A DNA stretch of 64,000 nucleotides. Source: JANOYJ01 sp963792485. Its GTDB lineage: Bacteria > Pseudomonadota > Alphaproteobacteria > Rhizobiales > Rhizobiaceae. The translations under genes and the position numbers were made by a program. The notes beneath the pieces are model-generated. The model saw only the letters and a program-made list of their open reading frames with translations. It was not told the origin of the DNA and did no database searches. Shown piece after piece: positions 46,004 through 56,289 of this stretch. Position 1 is the first letter of the stretch, and each line of letters begins with the position of its first letter. Location of the stretch: NCBI GenBank assembly GCA_963792485.1, contig CAWBWL010000013.1:124001-188000 (forward strand), given 5' to 3'.

Positions 46004-47317
46004 ATGAAATTGAAACTGAAAAGCCTCGCCGCTGCGTTGTTCCTAGCGCTCAGCACCATAGCCGCCGCGCAGATTGCAGCCCGCGCTGAAGTCGTCGTTG
46101 ATGTGACCAAGGGCAATGTCGAGCCGCTGCCCATCGCGATTACCGATTTTCTGGCGGGCAATGAGCTTGGCGCCAAGATCGCAGGCGTGGTCGCCGCTGA
46201 TTTGAAGCGCTCAGGGCTCTTCGCGCCGATCGATCAGGGCGCTTTCATTGAGAAGATTTCAAACCCGGATGTCTCCCCACGTTTTGAAGACTGGAAAGTC
46301 ATCAACGCGCAAGCGCTTGTGACCGGGCGGGTGACGCAAGAGGGCGACGGGCGGCTGCGCGCAGAGTTCCGCCTCTGGGATACGTTCGCCGGGCAGCAGA
46401 TGGACGGCCAGCAATTCTATGCCAATCCGGATAATTGGCGGCGCATCGCGCATATCATCGCCGACGCCATTTACGAGCGGCTGACGGGAGAAAAGGGCTA
46501 TTTCGACACGCGCATCGTCTTCGTTTCCGAATCTGGCCCGAAAGACAAGCGCATCAAAAAGCTGGCGATCATGGATCAGGACGGCGCGAATGTGCGCACA
46601 CTGACCGGCGGCAAGGATCTGGTTCTGACGCCGCGCTTTTCGCCAAACAAGCAGGAAGTAACCTACATGTCGTTCGACGGCGACAAGCCGGCGATCTATC
46701 TGCTGCAGCTCGAAACCGGCCAGCGCGAAAAGGTCGGCGATTTTCCCGGCATTACCATTGCCCCAAGATTTTCGCCCGACGGTCAGAAGGTCGTGATGAG
46801 CCTTCTGCAGGATAATGGAAGCGCCAATCTCTACACAATGGATTTGCGCTCGCGGTCAGTGACGCGGCTCACCAATTCGGCGGCAATCGACACCGGCGCG
46901 TCCTATTCGCCCGATGGCAGCCAGATCGTGTTTGAATCCGACCGCGGCGGCAAGCAGCAGCTGTACGTCATGTCGGCAGGCGGCTCCGAACCGAACCGCA
47001 TTTCCTTCGGCGATGGCGCGTATTCAACGCCTGTCTGGTCGCCGCGCGGCGATCTCATCGCCTTCACAAAACAGTCAGGTGGCCAGTTTTCGATTGGCGT
47101 CATGAAGACTGACGGCTCCGGCGAGCGGATATTGACCACGGGTTTCCACAATGAGGGACCAACCTGGGCGCCGAATGGGCGCGTCCTTGCTTTCTTCTCG
47201 CAGGCGTCCGGCGGCAATCCGAAACTCTATTCGATAGACCTCACCGGCTATAACAACCAGCCCATACCGACCCCTGCCGCCGCGTCAGACCCGGCCTGGT
47301 CGCCGATCTTGGAGTAA
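46004..47317 (+). CDS. tolB: Tol-Pal system beta-propeller protein TolB
   Basis: 437 residues with signal peptide (LAAALFLALSTIAAAQIAAR), an N-terminal alpha/beta domain (PLPIAITDFLAGNELGAKIA) and WD40-like propeller repeats (TPRFSPNKQEVTYMSFDGD; APRFSPDGQKVVMSL; GASYSPDGSQIVFESDRGG). Periplasmic, interacts with Pal and TolA. Starts 16 bases after tolA. Confidence 0.96.
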   Translation: MKLKLKSLAAALFLALSTIAAAQIAARAEVVVDVTKGNVEPLPIAITDFLAGNELGAKIAGVVAADLKRSGLFAPIDQGAFIEKISNPDVSPRFEDWKVINAQALVTGRVTQEGDGRLRAEFRLWDTFAGQQMDGQQFYANPDNWRRIAHIIADAIYERLTGEKGYFDTRIVFVSESGPKDKRIKKLAIMDQDGANVRTLTGGKDLVLTPRFSPNKQEVTYMSFDGDKPAIYLLQLETGQREKVGDFPGITIAPRFSPDGQKVVMSLLQDNGSANLYTMDLRSRSVTRLTNSAAIDTGASYSPDGSQIVFESDRGGKQQLYVMSAGGSEPNRISFGDGAYSTPVWSPRGDLIAFTKQSGGQFSIGVMKTDGSGERILTTGFHNEGPTWAPNGRVLAFFSQASGGNPKLYSIDLTGYNNQPIPTPAAASDPAWSPILE

Positions 47318-47519
47318 TGCGGGGTGCGGCGTCAGCGCCGCGCTTTCGCCGCATTGAGTCCCAATAGCGGCTGGGAGACGGGGCGTGGGTGTCCCGATTC
47401 CTATGGCCGGGTTACTTGGCCGCGCATGGCAGTGAATTGTTAACCCTGTTTGTTGAACGGCGATTAACCCAAACGTGGTTACTCAATTTTCAACGAAAAC
47501 ATCATCAAGGAGTCCGGCC

Positions 47520-48041
47520 ATGCGCCGTCTAGCCACGATTTCCCGCAATCCCGCCATGGTCGCCCTGTTTCTTGCTCTGGCCGTCACGGGCTGCGCTTCG
47601 AAGAAAAACAATCTACCCAATTCCGCAGGTGATCTTGGCCTTGGCGCCAATGGCGGCGCGGGTGCGGCAACGCCTGGCTCTCCGCAGGATTTCACCGTCA
47701 ATGTTGGCGACCGCATATTCTTTGACACCGATTCCTCCGTCGTGCGCGCCGATGCGCAGCAGACGCTCGACAAGCAGGCGCAGTGGCTTGGCCAGTATCC
47801 GAACTACGCCATCACCGTTGAAGGCCATGCCGACGAGCGCGGCACGCGCGAATACAATATTGCGCTCGGCGCCCGCCGCGCCGCAGCCACCCGCGACTAC
47901 CTCACTTCGCGCGGCGTTCCGAAGAACCGCATGAAGACAATCTCCTATGGCAAGGAGCGTCCGGTTGCTGTCTGCGACGACATCTCATGCTGGTCGCAGA
48001 ACCGGCGTGCCGTCACGGTCCTCGGCGGCGCGGGCAGCTGA
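47520..48041 (+). CDS. pal: Peptidoglycan-associated lipoprotein Pal
   Basis: 173 residues. Lipoprotein signal with lipobox AVTGCASKK, a short linker, and an OmpA-like peptidoglycan-binding domain (RIFFDTDSSVVRADAQQTL, VEGHADERGTREYNIALGAR, WSQNRRAVTVL). Anchored in the outer membrane. Start at 47520 with AAGGAG upstream; a 200-base gap after tolB could hold a separate promoter. Confidence 0.96.
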   Translation: MRRLATISRNPAMVALFLALAVTGCASKKNNLPNSAGDLGLGANGGAGAATPGSPQDFTVNVGDRIFFDTDSSVVRADAQQTLDKQAQWLGQYPNYAITVEGHADERGTREYNIALGARRAAATRDYLTSRGVPKNRMKTISYGKERPVAVCDDISCWSQNRRAVTVLGGAGS

Positions 48042-48069
48042 TCGCGGCTAACGCATTGTTAATCATGAA

Positions 48070-48096
48070 AGCGGCCTTCCGGGGCCGCTTTTTTGT
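48070..48096 (+). terminator. Rho-independent terminator after pal
   Basis: AGCGGCC, loop TTCCGG, GGCCGCT, then TTTTTTG. Confidence 0.85.
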
Positions 48097-48195
48097 TGAC
48101 GCCTTCCAAACAAAATTTGGCCGAAGTCTGCGCGTCATATAAGAGAGTGCGGTCAGGCCCCGGCTTGGCGCGGGGGCAAATTCGGAATCAAACTC

Positions 48196-49167
48196 ATGGG
48201 CATTAAATCCACCACACTCGCGGCCTGCTTTCTGGCGGTTTCCGCGCTGCCGGCCTTGGCGTTTTCTTCCTCGAACGACGAGGTTGAACCCGCCGCCGTG
48301 CAGTTCATTCCGTTGCCGCAGACCGAAGTTCCCGGCGGTGCGCCGGTATTGGTCGCGCAGGATTCGACCGGGAACGTGCAGTTCGAAGAGCAGATCCGGC
48401 TTCTCAATGGCAAGGTTGAGGAACTGACCTTTCAGATACTGCAAATGCAGGAGCAGATGCGCAAGCTGCAGGAAGACAATGAGTTCCGCTTCCAGGAGCT
48501 CGAAAAGACCAAGCAAGGCCACGCGCAGCCTAAGACCGAAAACGCGGACGCGGCCACAGCTCAGCCCGAGGCTCCGGCGCAACAGCCCGCCGGAGAAGGC
48601 TCCGTCCGCGTTGTCACCACGGACAAGAACGGCGCAACCGACGACATTGCCGCTACGATTGAAGGATCAGATGGAGCAGGCGCGCCGCCCAAGGATCTGG
48701 GCGCAGTGAAGTTTGACGAAAACGGCAATCCGGTTGGCGGCACAATGGCTGACCCCGGACAGGTCGCCGCGCTTCCCGACGCAGATAATCCCGGTCAGCT
48801 CTACAAGACCGCCTATGAGCATATTCTGGCCGGTGAGTATCCAAGCGCCGAAGCTGGGTTTCGCCAGCACATCAAGAATTTTCCGGCCGATCCTCAATCA
48901 GCCGATGCGCGTTATTGGCTGGGCGAATCGCTCATTGGCCAGGACCGCTACCGCGATGCCGCAGAAGTGCTCCTGAAGGCGCAGAAGGAGTTTCCGAAGT
49001 CGAAAAAGGCGCCGGACATGCTGTTGAAGCTTGGCGTGTCGCTCGCAGCGCTCGACAACAAGGATGTGGCCTGCGCCACATTTGCGCAAGTGGGCAAGAA
49101 GTATCCGAAGGCTGCGCCCGCGCTCGTGGAACGCGTCTCGGCGGAGCAAGCCAAAGTCGGCTGCTAA
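48196..49167 (+). CDS. cpoB: Cell division coordinator CpoB (YbgF)
   Basis: 323 residues: signal peptide (TTLAACFLAVSALPALAFSS), N-terminal coiled coil (EEQIRLLNGKVEELTFQILQ ...), a low-complexity linker, and C-terminal TPR repeats (YKTAYEHILAGEYPSAEAGF; ADARYWLGESLIGQDRYRDA; AALDNKDVACATFAQVGKKY). Links Tol-Pal constriction with peptidoglycan synthesis. Confidence 0.93.
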   Translation: MGIKSTTLAACFLAVSALPALAFSSSNDEVEPAAVQFIPLPQTEVPGGAPVLVAQDSTGNVQFEEQIRLLNGKVEELTFQILQMQEQMRKLQEDNEFRFQELEKTKQGHAQPKTENADAATAQPEAPAQQPAGEGSVRVVTTDKNGATDDIAATIEGSDGAGAPPKDLGAVKFDENGNPVGGTMADPGQVAALPDADNPGQLYKTAYEHILAGEYPSAEAGFRQHIKNFPADPQSADARYWLGESLIGQDRYRDAAEVLLKAQKEFPKSKKAPDMLLKLGVSLAALDNKDVACATFAQVGKKYPKAAPALVERVSAEQAKVGC

Positions 49168-49176
49168 GTTTCACTC

Positions 49177-50421
49177 ATGGCCGGACCTGCGGATTGTTTT
49201 TCGGCCATAGACTTTGCGATAAATTCAACTGTCATTGCCGCCGTCTCCGGCGGGTCGGATTCAACCGCGCTGCTCGTACTTGCCCAAGAGCATCTGAGCG
49301 CTTGTGCGCCTGCGGCGAAGCTCTTGGCTGTCACGGTTGACCACGGTCTCAGACCTGAATCCGTGTCAGAAGCCAAAAAGGTCGCGCAATTGTGCGAGCG
49401 GTTAGGCGTCCAGCACATCATCAAGCGCTGGAGCGGCGTCAAACCGTCAAGCGGCATTCAGGCGGCCGCGCGGGAGGCGCGGTATGATCTGTTAAGCGAA
49501 GCCGCCGTTGAGCATGGCGCCCGGCTTGTTCTGGCAGGCCATACCCAGGATGACCAAGTCGAAACAGTCATGATGCGCCAAGAGCGCGGCGACGGGCCCG
49601 GCCTTGCGGGAATCGCGCCTGCGACACTCTCGTTCCGCAATGATGGGGCATCTCCTGTCTGGTTTGCCCGCCCATTGCTCGTATTGTCACGTGCGGCGCT
49701 GCGCGAGGAGCTGTCGCGCCGCGGCATTGGCTGGATTGATGATCCTTCGAACACGAACATGGATTTCGAACGGGCGCGCGCACGGCAGAAGCTTGCAGAT
49801 CTGGATGCGCGGTCGGTCGCGGCTCTGCATGACACCCAGCTTCAATGGTCGCATTGCCGCCATGCGCTGTCACAGCGTGTTGGAGATTTCATTTCCGGTC
49901 ATGTGACTAAAGCCGCACCGGGCCTTTACCTCATCGCGCCGGGGTTCTGGAGCGGGGATGACGCAGCGGCGGCACCAGCGGTTCTGCGCATCATGATGGC
50001 CTTTGCAGGCGGGGCAGACCGCATGATCGAGCAAGACGCAGCCCAGGAAATCCTGCGAAGACTGCGCGGCGGCGATTCTTTGCGGATGACAGGGTCACGC
50101 GCCTTGATCGACCGGCGCAAGCAGGGCCTGTTTGTTTTGAGGGAAAACAGGGACGTTCGCCCGCACGGCGCAGTCTTTGACGGCCGCTATGTTGCGCGCC
50201 CTGGTGCCTCCCGTCCACAAACTGACATGAAAAATCCTGACGCGCCGCCGGGCTTGGTCGCGCAGGCCAAGCAGCTGGAACCGCCGTCCGGATACGAAGT
50301 TATCCGGCATATTCTGAACCCGTGGCCGATGCGTCTGCCTCTCTTTGATCTCCCGGCCGCATCTGCCTTGGCCCGCCTTGCCGGGGAGCCGGAGCTTCCG
50401 CCCGCTCCCTGTTCACTTTAA
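49177..50421 (+). CDS. tilS: tRNA(Ile)-lysidine synthase
   Basis: 414 residues. ATP-pyrophosphatase loop AAVSGGSDSTALLVLAQ, then LLAVTVDHGLRPESVSEAKK and LAGHTQDDQVETVMMR. Modifies C34 of the AUA-reading tRNA-Ile to lysidine. Starts 9 bases after cpoB. Alphaproteobacteria usually show this order tilS-ftsH. Confidence 0.94.
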   Translation: MAGPADCFSAIDFAINSTVIAAVSGGSDSTALLVLAQEHLSACAPAAKLLAVTVDHGLRPESVSEAKKVAQLCERLGVQHIIKRWSGVKPSSGIQAAAREARYDLLSEAAVEHGARLVLAGHTQDDQVETVMMRQERGDGPGLAGIAPATLSFRNDGASPVWFARPLLVLSRAALREELSRRGIGWIDDPSNTNMDFERARARQKLADLDARSVAALHDTQLQWSHCRHALSQRVGDFISGHVTKAAPGLYLIAPGFWSGDDAAAAPAVLRIMMAFAGGADRMIEQDAAQEILRRLRGGDSLRMTGSRALIDRRKQGLFVLRENRDVRPHGAVFDGRYVARPGASRPQTDMKNPDAPPGLVAQAKQLEPPSGYEVIRHILNPWPMRLPLFDLPAASALARLAGEPELPPAPCSL

Positions 50422-50453
50422 CGGCAATAATCGCCGCCTGCGGCGAGTTGCGC

Positions 50454-50482
50454 CTTGGCAAGGCCCCAGTTCGCACCTATCT
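50454..50482 (+). promoter_or_regulatory. Candidate heat-shock (RpoH) promoter of ftsH
   Basis: CTTG, 18-base spacer, CCTATCT: fits the alphaproteobacterial sigma-32 consensus CTTG-N17/18-CYTATNT. It lies in the tilS-ftsH gap with a leader of about 50 bases before the ftsH ATG. Confidence 0.6.
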
Positions 50483-50536
50483 TGCAATCAAATCGTGGTG
50501 ACTGTGTTCACCTTCTTTCCGGGACAGGAACTGGGC

Positions 50537-52465
50537 ATGAATCCGAACTATCGTAACTTTGCGCTTTGGGCGATCATCGCGCTCCTGCTCATTGCCCTGT
50601 TCAACCTGTTCCAAAGCCCGCAGCAGCGGGCCAATTCCACCGAGATCGAGTATTCACGATTCCTGCAGGATGTGACGAACGGCAAAGTCAAATCCGTGAC
50701 CATTTCGGGCGACCGGATTTCGGGCACCTACACGGACAATGGCACTGCGTTCCAGACCTACTCGCCGGGCGATCCGCAGCTTGTAAGCCGCCTGCAGGAG
50801 AAGAATGTCGTCATTGCCGCGCGCCCGGAGACGGATGGTTCCACGTCACTGCTTGGCATCCTTTTGTCCTGGCTGCCCATGCTGGTGATTCTCGGTGTGT
50901 GGATTTTCTTTATGCGCCAGATGCAGGGCGGTTCGCGCGGGGCCATGGGGTTTGGCAAGTCCAAGGCAAAGCTTTTGACTGAGTCGCATGGCCGCGTGAC
51001 ATTTCAGGATGTTGCGGGCATTGACGAGGCCAAAGTTGACCTCGAAGAAATTGTCGAGTTCCTGAAGGATCCAACCAAGTTCCAGCGCCTTGGCGGGCGC
51101 ATTCCGCGCGGTGTGCTGCTCGTCGGCCCTCCCGGCACTGGTAAGACACTTCTCGCCCGCGCCATCGCAGGCGAAGCTAATGTGCCGTTCTTCACCATTT
51201 CCGGCTCGGATTTTGTTGAAATGTTTGTCGGCGTCGGCGCGAGCCGCGTGCGCGACATGTTTGAACAGGCGAAGAAGAACGCGCCGTGCATCATCTTCAT
51301 CGACGAAATCGACGCAGTTGGCCGTCACCGCGGCGCAGGGCTTGGCGGCGGCAATGACGAGCGCGAGCAAACGCTCAACCAGCTTCTGGTCGAGATGGAC
51401 GGGTTTGAGGCCAATGAAGGCGTTATCCTGATCGCTGCAACCAACCGTCCCGACGTTCTTGATCCGGCGCTCTTGCGCCCGGGTCGCTTTGACCGGCAGG
51501 TTGTTGTGCCAAATCCGGATGTCATTGGCCGCGAAAAGATTCTCAAGGTCCACATCCGCAATGTGCCGTTGGCGCCGAATGTCGACCTTAAGGTCCTGGC
51601 GCGCGGCACGCCTGGTTTTTCCGGCGCCGATCTCATGAACCTCGTCAACGAGGCGGCGCTTCTGGCCGCCCGGCGCAACAAGCGCATAGTGACCATGGCC
51701 GAGTTCGAAGATGCCAAGGACAAGGTGATGATGGGCGCGGAGCGGCGCTCAACCGCCATGACGCAAGAGGAAAAGGCCCTGACAGCCTATCACGAGGCTG
51801 GTCATGCGATATTGGCGCTGAATGTTCCGGTCGCCGATCCGCTGCACAAGGCGACGATCATCCCGCGAGGCCGCGCGCTTGGCATGGTGATGCAGCTGCC
51901 GGAGGGCGACCGCTATTCCATGAGCTATAAGTGGATGATTGCACGCCTTGCCATCATGATGGGCGGGCGCGCAGCTGAAGAGCTCAAGTTCGGCAAAGAG
52001 AACATAACCTCCGGCGCTTCGTCCGACATTGACCAGGCAACGAAACTTGCCCGCGCCATGATCACGCGCTGGGGCTTCTCCGACAAACTCGGCCGCGTCT
52101 CCTATGGCGACAATCAGGAGGAGGTATTCCTCGGTCACTCGGTCGCGCGGACGCAGAATGTCTCGGAAGAGACCGCGCAGCTGATTGATGCGGAAGTTCG
52201 CCGCCTTGTCGATGATGCTTACGCAGAGGCGATCCGCATCTTGAAGGCCAAGAAAAAGGACTGGATTGCGCTGTCAGAAGGCCTGCTTGAGTACGAAACC
52301 TTGTCCGGCGACGAAATCAAGGCCCTTATCCAGGGCGTGAAGCCGACACGGGACGACGGCGATGACACGCCGGTTCGCGGCACGGCTGTTCCCAAGAGCG
52401 GCAAGTCACGCAAGCGCAAGGACGGCGAACCCGACACCGGCATGGAGCCGCAGCCGCAGGGCTGA
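50537..52465 (+). CDS. ftsH: ATP-dependent zinc metalloprotease FtsH
   Basis: 642 residues. Two N-terminal helices (FALWAIIALLLIALFNLF; SWLPMLVILGVWIFFMRQMQ), an AAA+ domain (Walker A GPPGTGKTLL, Walker B CIIFIDEIDAVGRHRG, SRH LRPGRFDRQVVV) and the zinc protease site HEAGH in ALTAYHEAGHAILAL. Degrades membrane and regulatory proteins. Start at MNPNYRNFALW; the longer in-frame reading from 50345 overlaps tilS. Confidence 0.97.
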   Translation: MNPNYRNFALWAIIALLLIALFNLFQSPQQRANSTEIEYSRFLQDVTNGKVKSVTISGDRISGTYTDNGTAFQTYSPGDPQLVSRLQEKNVVIAARPETDGSTSLLGILLSWLPMLVILGVWIFFMRQMQGGSRGAMGFGKSKAKLLTESHGRVTFQDVAGIDEAKVDLEEIVEFLKDPTKFQRLGGRIPRGVLLVGPPGTGKTLLARAIAGEANVPFFTISGSDFVEMFVGVGASRVRDMFEQAKKNAPCIIFIDEIDAVGRHRGAGLGGGNDEREQTLNQLLVEMDGFEANEGVILIAATNRPDVLDPALLRPGRFDRQVVVPNPDVIGREKILKVHIRNVPLAPNVDLKVLARGTPGFSGADLMNLVNEAALLAARRNKRIVTMAEFEDAKDKVMMGAERRSTAMTQEEKALTAYHEAGHAILALNVPVADPLHKATIIPRGRALGMVMQLPEGDRYSMSYKWMIARLAIMMGGRAAEELKFGKENITSGASSDIDQATKLARAMITRWGFSDKLGRVSYGDNQEEVFLGHSVARTQNVSEETAQLIDAEVRRLVDDAYAEAIRILKAKKKDWIALSEGLLEYETLSGDEIKALIQGVKPTRDDGDDTPVRGTAVPKSGKSRKRKDGEPDTGMEPQPQG

Positions 52466-52654
52466 CCATTAACCGCACTCAGGGAAAGCGCTTGTCGGGG
52501 GCTTTCACACTTTGTAAGTAATTCCTTCATACACTCTTAAGACCTGCGGTTTGTCCTGTTGTGGACAATTACGCGCGCGAATATATTGTGAAGTGTGCGC
52601 TGCACAAAAATGTGGCATTGAGTACCCGGGCAGTTGCCGGGCGACGGGGTTCTT

Positions 52655-54007
52655 ATGACACGCAAGTATTTTGGCACAGACGGCATTCGCGGCCGCGCCA
52701 ACAAATTTCCAATGACTCCGGATATTGCGATGAAGGTCGGCATGGCTGTTGGCGTCGCGTTCCGCAATGGCGATCACCGCCACCGCGTGGTCATCGGCAA
52801 GGACACGCGGCTTTCCGGTTACATGATCGAGAATGCCATGGTCGCGGGTTTCACATCGGCCGGCATGGACGTGTTTCTTCTGGGACCGATCCCGACGCCT
52901 GCTGTCGCCATGCTTTCACGCTCTTTGCGTGCTGATGTCGGCGTCATGATCTCGGCCTCGCACAATGCCTATCATGACAATGGCATCAAGCTGTTCGGGC
53001 CGGACGGATACAAACTGTCTGACGAGCTTGAAATCGAAATCGAACGCCTGCTGGATCAGGATCTGTCAAAGACGCTTGCCGATAATGGCGAACTTGGCCG
53101 CGCCAAGCGCATTGACGGCATTCATGACCGCTATATCGAGTTCGCCAAGCGCACTTTGCCGCGCAACATGTCGCTGGAAGGTTTGCGCATCGTCATCGAT
53201 TGCGCCAATGGCGCGGCATACAAGGTTGCCCCTGCGGCGCTTTGGGAACTCGGCGCGGAAGTCGTTACGATAAACAACACGCCGAACGGCACCAACATCA
53301 ACGAAGAATGCGGCTCAACGCATCCGCTGGGCCTTATCAAAAAGGTCAAGGAAGTGCGCGCCGATATCGGCATTGCGCTTGACGGCGACGCGGATCGCGT
53401 TGTGCTGGTCGATGAGACCGGCGCGGTTGTCGACGGCGATCAGATCATGGCGGCCATCTCCGAGGACTGGATGGACACCGGCAGGCTTGCCGCAGGCGGC
53501 GTCGTCGCCACGGTGATGTCCAATCTTGGATTCGAGCGCTTTCTGAACGGCAAGGGCCTTAATCTCGCGCGCACCAAAGTCGGCGACCGCTATGTGGTCG
53601 AGCATATGCGCGAGCATGGCTATAATCTCGGCGGCGAGCAGTCCGGCCATCTTGTTCTTTCGGACTTTTCTACGACCGGCGACGGGCTCGTATCCGCGCT
53701 TCAGGTACTGGCCTGCGTCAAAAAGCAGGGCAAGCCCGTGTCCGAAGTCTGCAAGAAATTCGAGCCGGTGCCGCAGCTTCTGAAGAATGTCCGCTTTTCC
53801 GGCGGCAAGCCGCTTGATGACAAACATGTCATCAACGTCATTGAAGACGCGACGCAGCGGCTTGGCAAAGCCGGCCGTCTCGTCATCCGCCCCTCCGGCA
53901 CCGAACCGCTGATCCGTGTCATGGCCGAAGGCGATGACAGGGAATTGGTTGAATCGGTGGTAAACGAGATCATCAGCGTCATCAGCGCGGTCAAGACGGC
54001 AGCTTGA
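52655..54007 (+). CDS. glmM: Phosphoglucosamine mutase
   Basis: 450 residues. Active-site phosphoserine loop ISASHNAYHDNGIKLFG, metal loop ALDGDADRVVLVDE, substrate loop GGEQSGHLVLSDFSTTGDG and phosphate-binding RPSGTEPLIRVMAEG. Converts glucosamine-6-phosphate to glucosamine-1-phosphate for UDP-GlcNAc. Start MTRKYFGTDGIRG at 52655. Terminator downstream. Confidence 0.97.
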   Translation: MTRKYFGTDGIRGRANKFPMTPDIAMKVGMAVGVAFRNGDHRHRVVIGKDTRLSGYMIENAMVAGFTSAGMDVFLLGPIPTPAVAMLSRSLRADVGVMISASHNAYHDNGIKLFGPDGYKLSDELEIEIERLLDQDLSKTLADNGELGRAKRIDGIHDRYIEFAKRTLPRNMSLEGLRIVIDCANGAAYKVAPAALWELGAEVVTINNTPNGTNINEECGSTHPLGLIKKVKEVRADIGIALDGDADRVVLVDETGAVVDGDQIMAAISEDWMDTGRLAAGGVVATVMSNLGFERFLNGKGLNLARTKVGDRYVVEHMREHGYNLGGEQSGHLVLSDFSTTGDGLVSALQVLACVKKQGKPVSEVCKKFEPVPQLLKNVRFSGGKPLDDKHVINVIEDATQRLGKAGRLVIRPSGTEPLIRVMAEGDDRELVESVVNEIISVISAVKTAA

Positions 54008-54033
54008 GCGGTCGCAAACACTCACATCCAGCA

Positions 54034-54060
54034 AGGCGCCTACTGGGCGCCTTTTTCTTT
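54034..54060 (+). terminator. Rho-independent terminator after glmM
   Basis: AGGCGCC, loop TACTG, GGCGCCT, then TTTTCTTT. Confidence 0.88.
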
Positions 54061-54226
54061 GCCTCATCCGCAGTTCGCTAAAATTGCACGAAATCGCGGT
54101 TAATCCGTGTGGTGAATAATCAAAGTTAAGCCTCATTTAACTTTTCTGCCGCAAAGTCAGCCTCGAGTTACAACCAAGGCTCTGCGATTGGCGTTGTTGC
54201 GTTCGCTGCCAATGAGGAAACTAGAC

Positions 54227-55112
54227 ATGAAAAAGATTGCTCATCTGCTCCTGCTCGGCGCTTCGTTCGCAGCCACAGCTGCTCCTACATTCGCCGCCGA
54301 TATCATTGAAGAGCCCCCGGTTGTTGTGGAAGCCCCGGAACCGCAGCCCGTCCTGGTGGAAGCCGCAGGCGGCTGGTACATCCGCGGCGATGTCGGTTAT
54401 GCGCTCAATGGCGATCTGGAAGGTGAATATGTCACCTACGGCGCGCCTATTGGTGGCAGCAACACCATCGTTGGCGAGTTGGACAATTCTTTCTCCTTCG
54501 GGGCAGGCGCCGGCTACCAGATATCGAAACACCTTCGCGCTGATCTGACAGCCGATTACTTCTCCAGCGCCGATTTCAACGGCAGCACTGTCGGCGGGCC
54601 ATGCAGCATCGGCGGCAATGTCGGTGGCAAACTGCGTTTCTACCGATACGTCCTCATTCAGCGCGCTGAGCGTGATGGCGAACGCTTACATTGACATTGG
54701 CACCTATGGCAGGGTCACACCTTATGTCGGCGCCGGTCTTGGCGTGACCCACATCAAGTGGGATACCTTGTCCAACAGCGAGTGTGATGCCTCAAACCCG
54801 GCCTCTTGCAATCCAGGCGTGACGCATGAAGGCGGCAAAGGCTGGCGCGCAAGCGCTGCGCTCATGGCCGGTGCTTCTATCGATATCACCTGCAATCTCA
54901 AAGCTGATGTCGGCTACCGGTTCCGCCATGTTGAAGGCGGCAGGATGTTTGAATTTGCCGGCTTCGGCGGCCCGGGCGATCATGGCAGCCTGAACTCGCA
55001 TGAAGCCCGCGCCGGTCTGCGCTGGGCGATCGGCGGCAATGGCTGCGGCGGCGGTCACCATGACGGCGGAGGCTATGTCTCGAACGACAATGGCGGCCCG
55101 GTTTACAAATAA
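54227..55112 (+). CDS. Outer-membrane beta-barrel protein (Omp25/opacity-like), one frameshift
   Basis: Signal peptide (LLLLGASFAATAAPTFAADI) then GGWYIRGDVGYALNGDLEGE and GAGAGYQISKHLRADLTADY, followed in another frame by YIDIGTYGRVTPYVGAGLGV, DVGYRFRHVEGGRMFEF and the barrel end EARAGLRWAIG plus a Gly/His-rich tail. The switch is at about 54615-54635; one indel restores about 295 residues. Typical small porin-like surface protein of Rhizobiales. Confidence 0.82.
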
Positions 55113-55138
55113 GTTTCTTCTGGGGACGAGAAGACAAG

Positions 55139-55169
55139 CCGCCCGGCCAAAAGCCGGGCGGTTTTGTTT
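55139..55169 (+). terminator. Rho-independent terminator after the first OMP gene
   Basis: CCGCCCGGC, loop CAAAA, GCCGGGCGG, then TTTTGTTT. Confidence 0.88.
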
Positions 55170-55288
55170 CGTATTCAACTATGGTGAACAAGGAAATTTC
55201 TTAACCTTAACCTGCACTTAACACTTATGGTTAATTATCGGCACCAGTTCAGGTTGGCGTTTGCGCCATACTCTCTCTGGAGCGTTCA

Positions 55289-56194
55289 ATGACTTCGAAA
55301 TTCAAACTTCTTCCTATTTTGGCATCTCTTTTGTCATTGACCGCGCCAGCAATCGCTGCGGACGCAGATATGGTTATCGCCGCAGCCCAGCAGGATGAAT
55401 ACGTCCCGGTTGAGATCGGCTCCGGCTGGTATATTCGCGGCGACATCGGCGTCAATTTTGGCGGCCGGCATAATTCCGACCAGTATGATCTGGCGGCCGT
55501 GCAACTACAACAACAGCTATCGCGATGCTTTGAACGTTGGTGTCGGCGTTGGTTACCGCTTCAATGACATTTTCCGCGCGGATGCTGGCATAGACCACTT
55601 CTTCGACAGCAGCTTTGGCAGCCACACAGGTCGTTGCGCCTGTTGGTCCTTGCCTTGGCACAGGTGAATATATCAACGTCATCACCGGCGTAACGTTTTT
55701 CGACGATTACGCGATCAGCAATTGTTTGCGTGAAGACAAGTCGAGCTATACCGCGACCTTGTTCATGGCTAACCTCTACTCTGATTTCGGCACGATTTCC
55801 GGCTTCACCCCATTCCTCGGCGCGGGCCTTGGCATGGCGCGCGTCAGCTGGATCGAGGAGACCAGATTCGATCACCTGCGTGCCGGTTGACCGTCGATCC
55901 ATCGCGAGGGTTGTAGCGCTGGCGGCACGGTCGCCCAGCCGCCATTGAACTCGATCTATACTGAACCCGGCGATCGTCAATAACGGCACTGACTGGCGCG
56001 TTGCGGTCTCGCTGAGCGCGGGCGTTGCCTACCAGCTGTCGAAAGAACCTGCTTCTCGACACCAGCTACCGCTTCACCAGCGTTGGCGGCGGCACGGGTT
56101 CGATCCCTTATGGCTCCACACCCGGTTCCAGCATGGCCGAGGACGGTTTCGGCCTTCATCAGGTCAAGATGGGTCTGCGCTACGAAATCTGGTG
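55289..56194 (+). pseudogene. Second outer-membrane beta-barrel protein, several frameshifts
   Basis: Related to the preceding gene: signal peptide (LPILASLLSLTAPAIAADAD) and SGWYIRGDIGVNFGGRHNSD, then in other frames NVGVGVGYRFNDIFRADAGI, FMANLYSDFGTISGFTPFLG, NGTDWRVAVSLSAGVAYQLS and finally a barrel end VKMGLRYEIW with stop at 56192-56194. Breaks lie near 55500, 55610-55630, 55885, 55945 and 56045. Either a decayed tandem paralogue or a badly sequenced stretch; the neighbouring serC breaks favour the latter. Confidence 0.7.
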
Positions 56195-56220
56195 ATCGCA
56201 TCTCAAACGAATTTCGAAAC

Positions 56221-56250
56221 TGGCGGGCTTGTCCCGCCATTTTCTTTTTG
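56221..56250 (+). terminator. Rho-independent terminator after the second OMP gene
   Basis: TGGCGGG, loop CTTGT, CCCGCCA, then TTTTCTTTTTG. Confidence 0.85.
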
Positions 56251-56289
56251 TTGACAACAAATGTCGTTTCCAAACAAATTTCTTGACTG

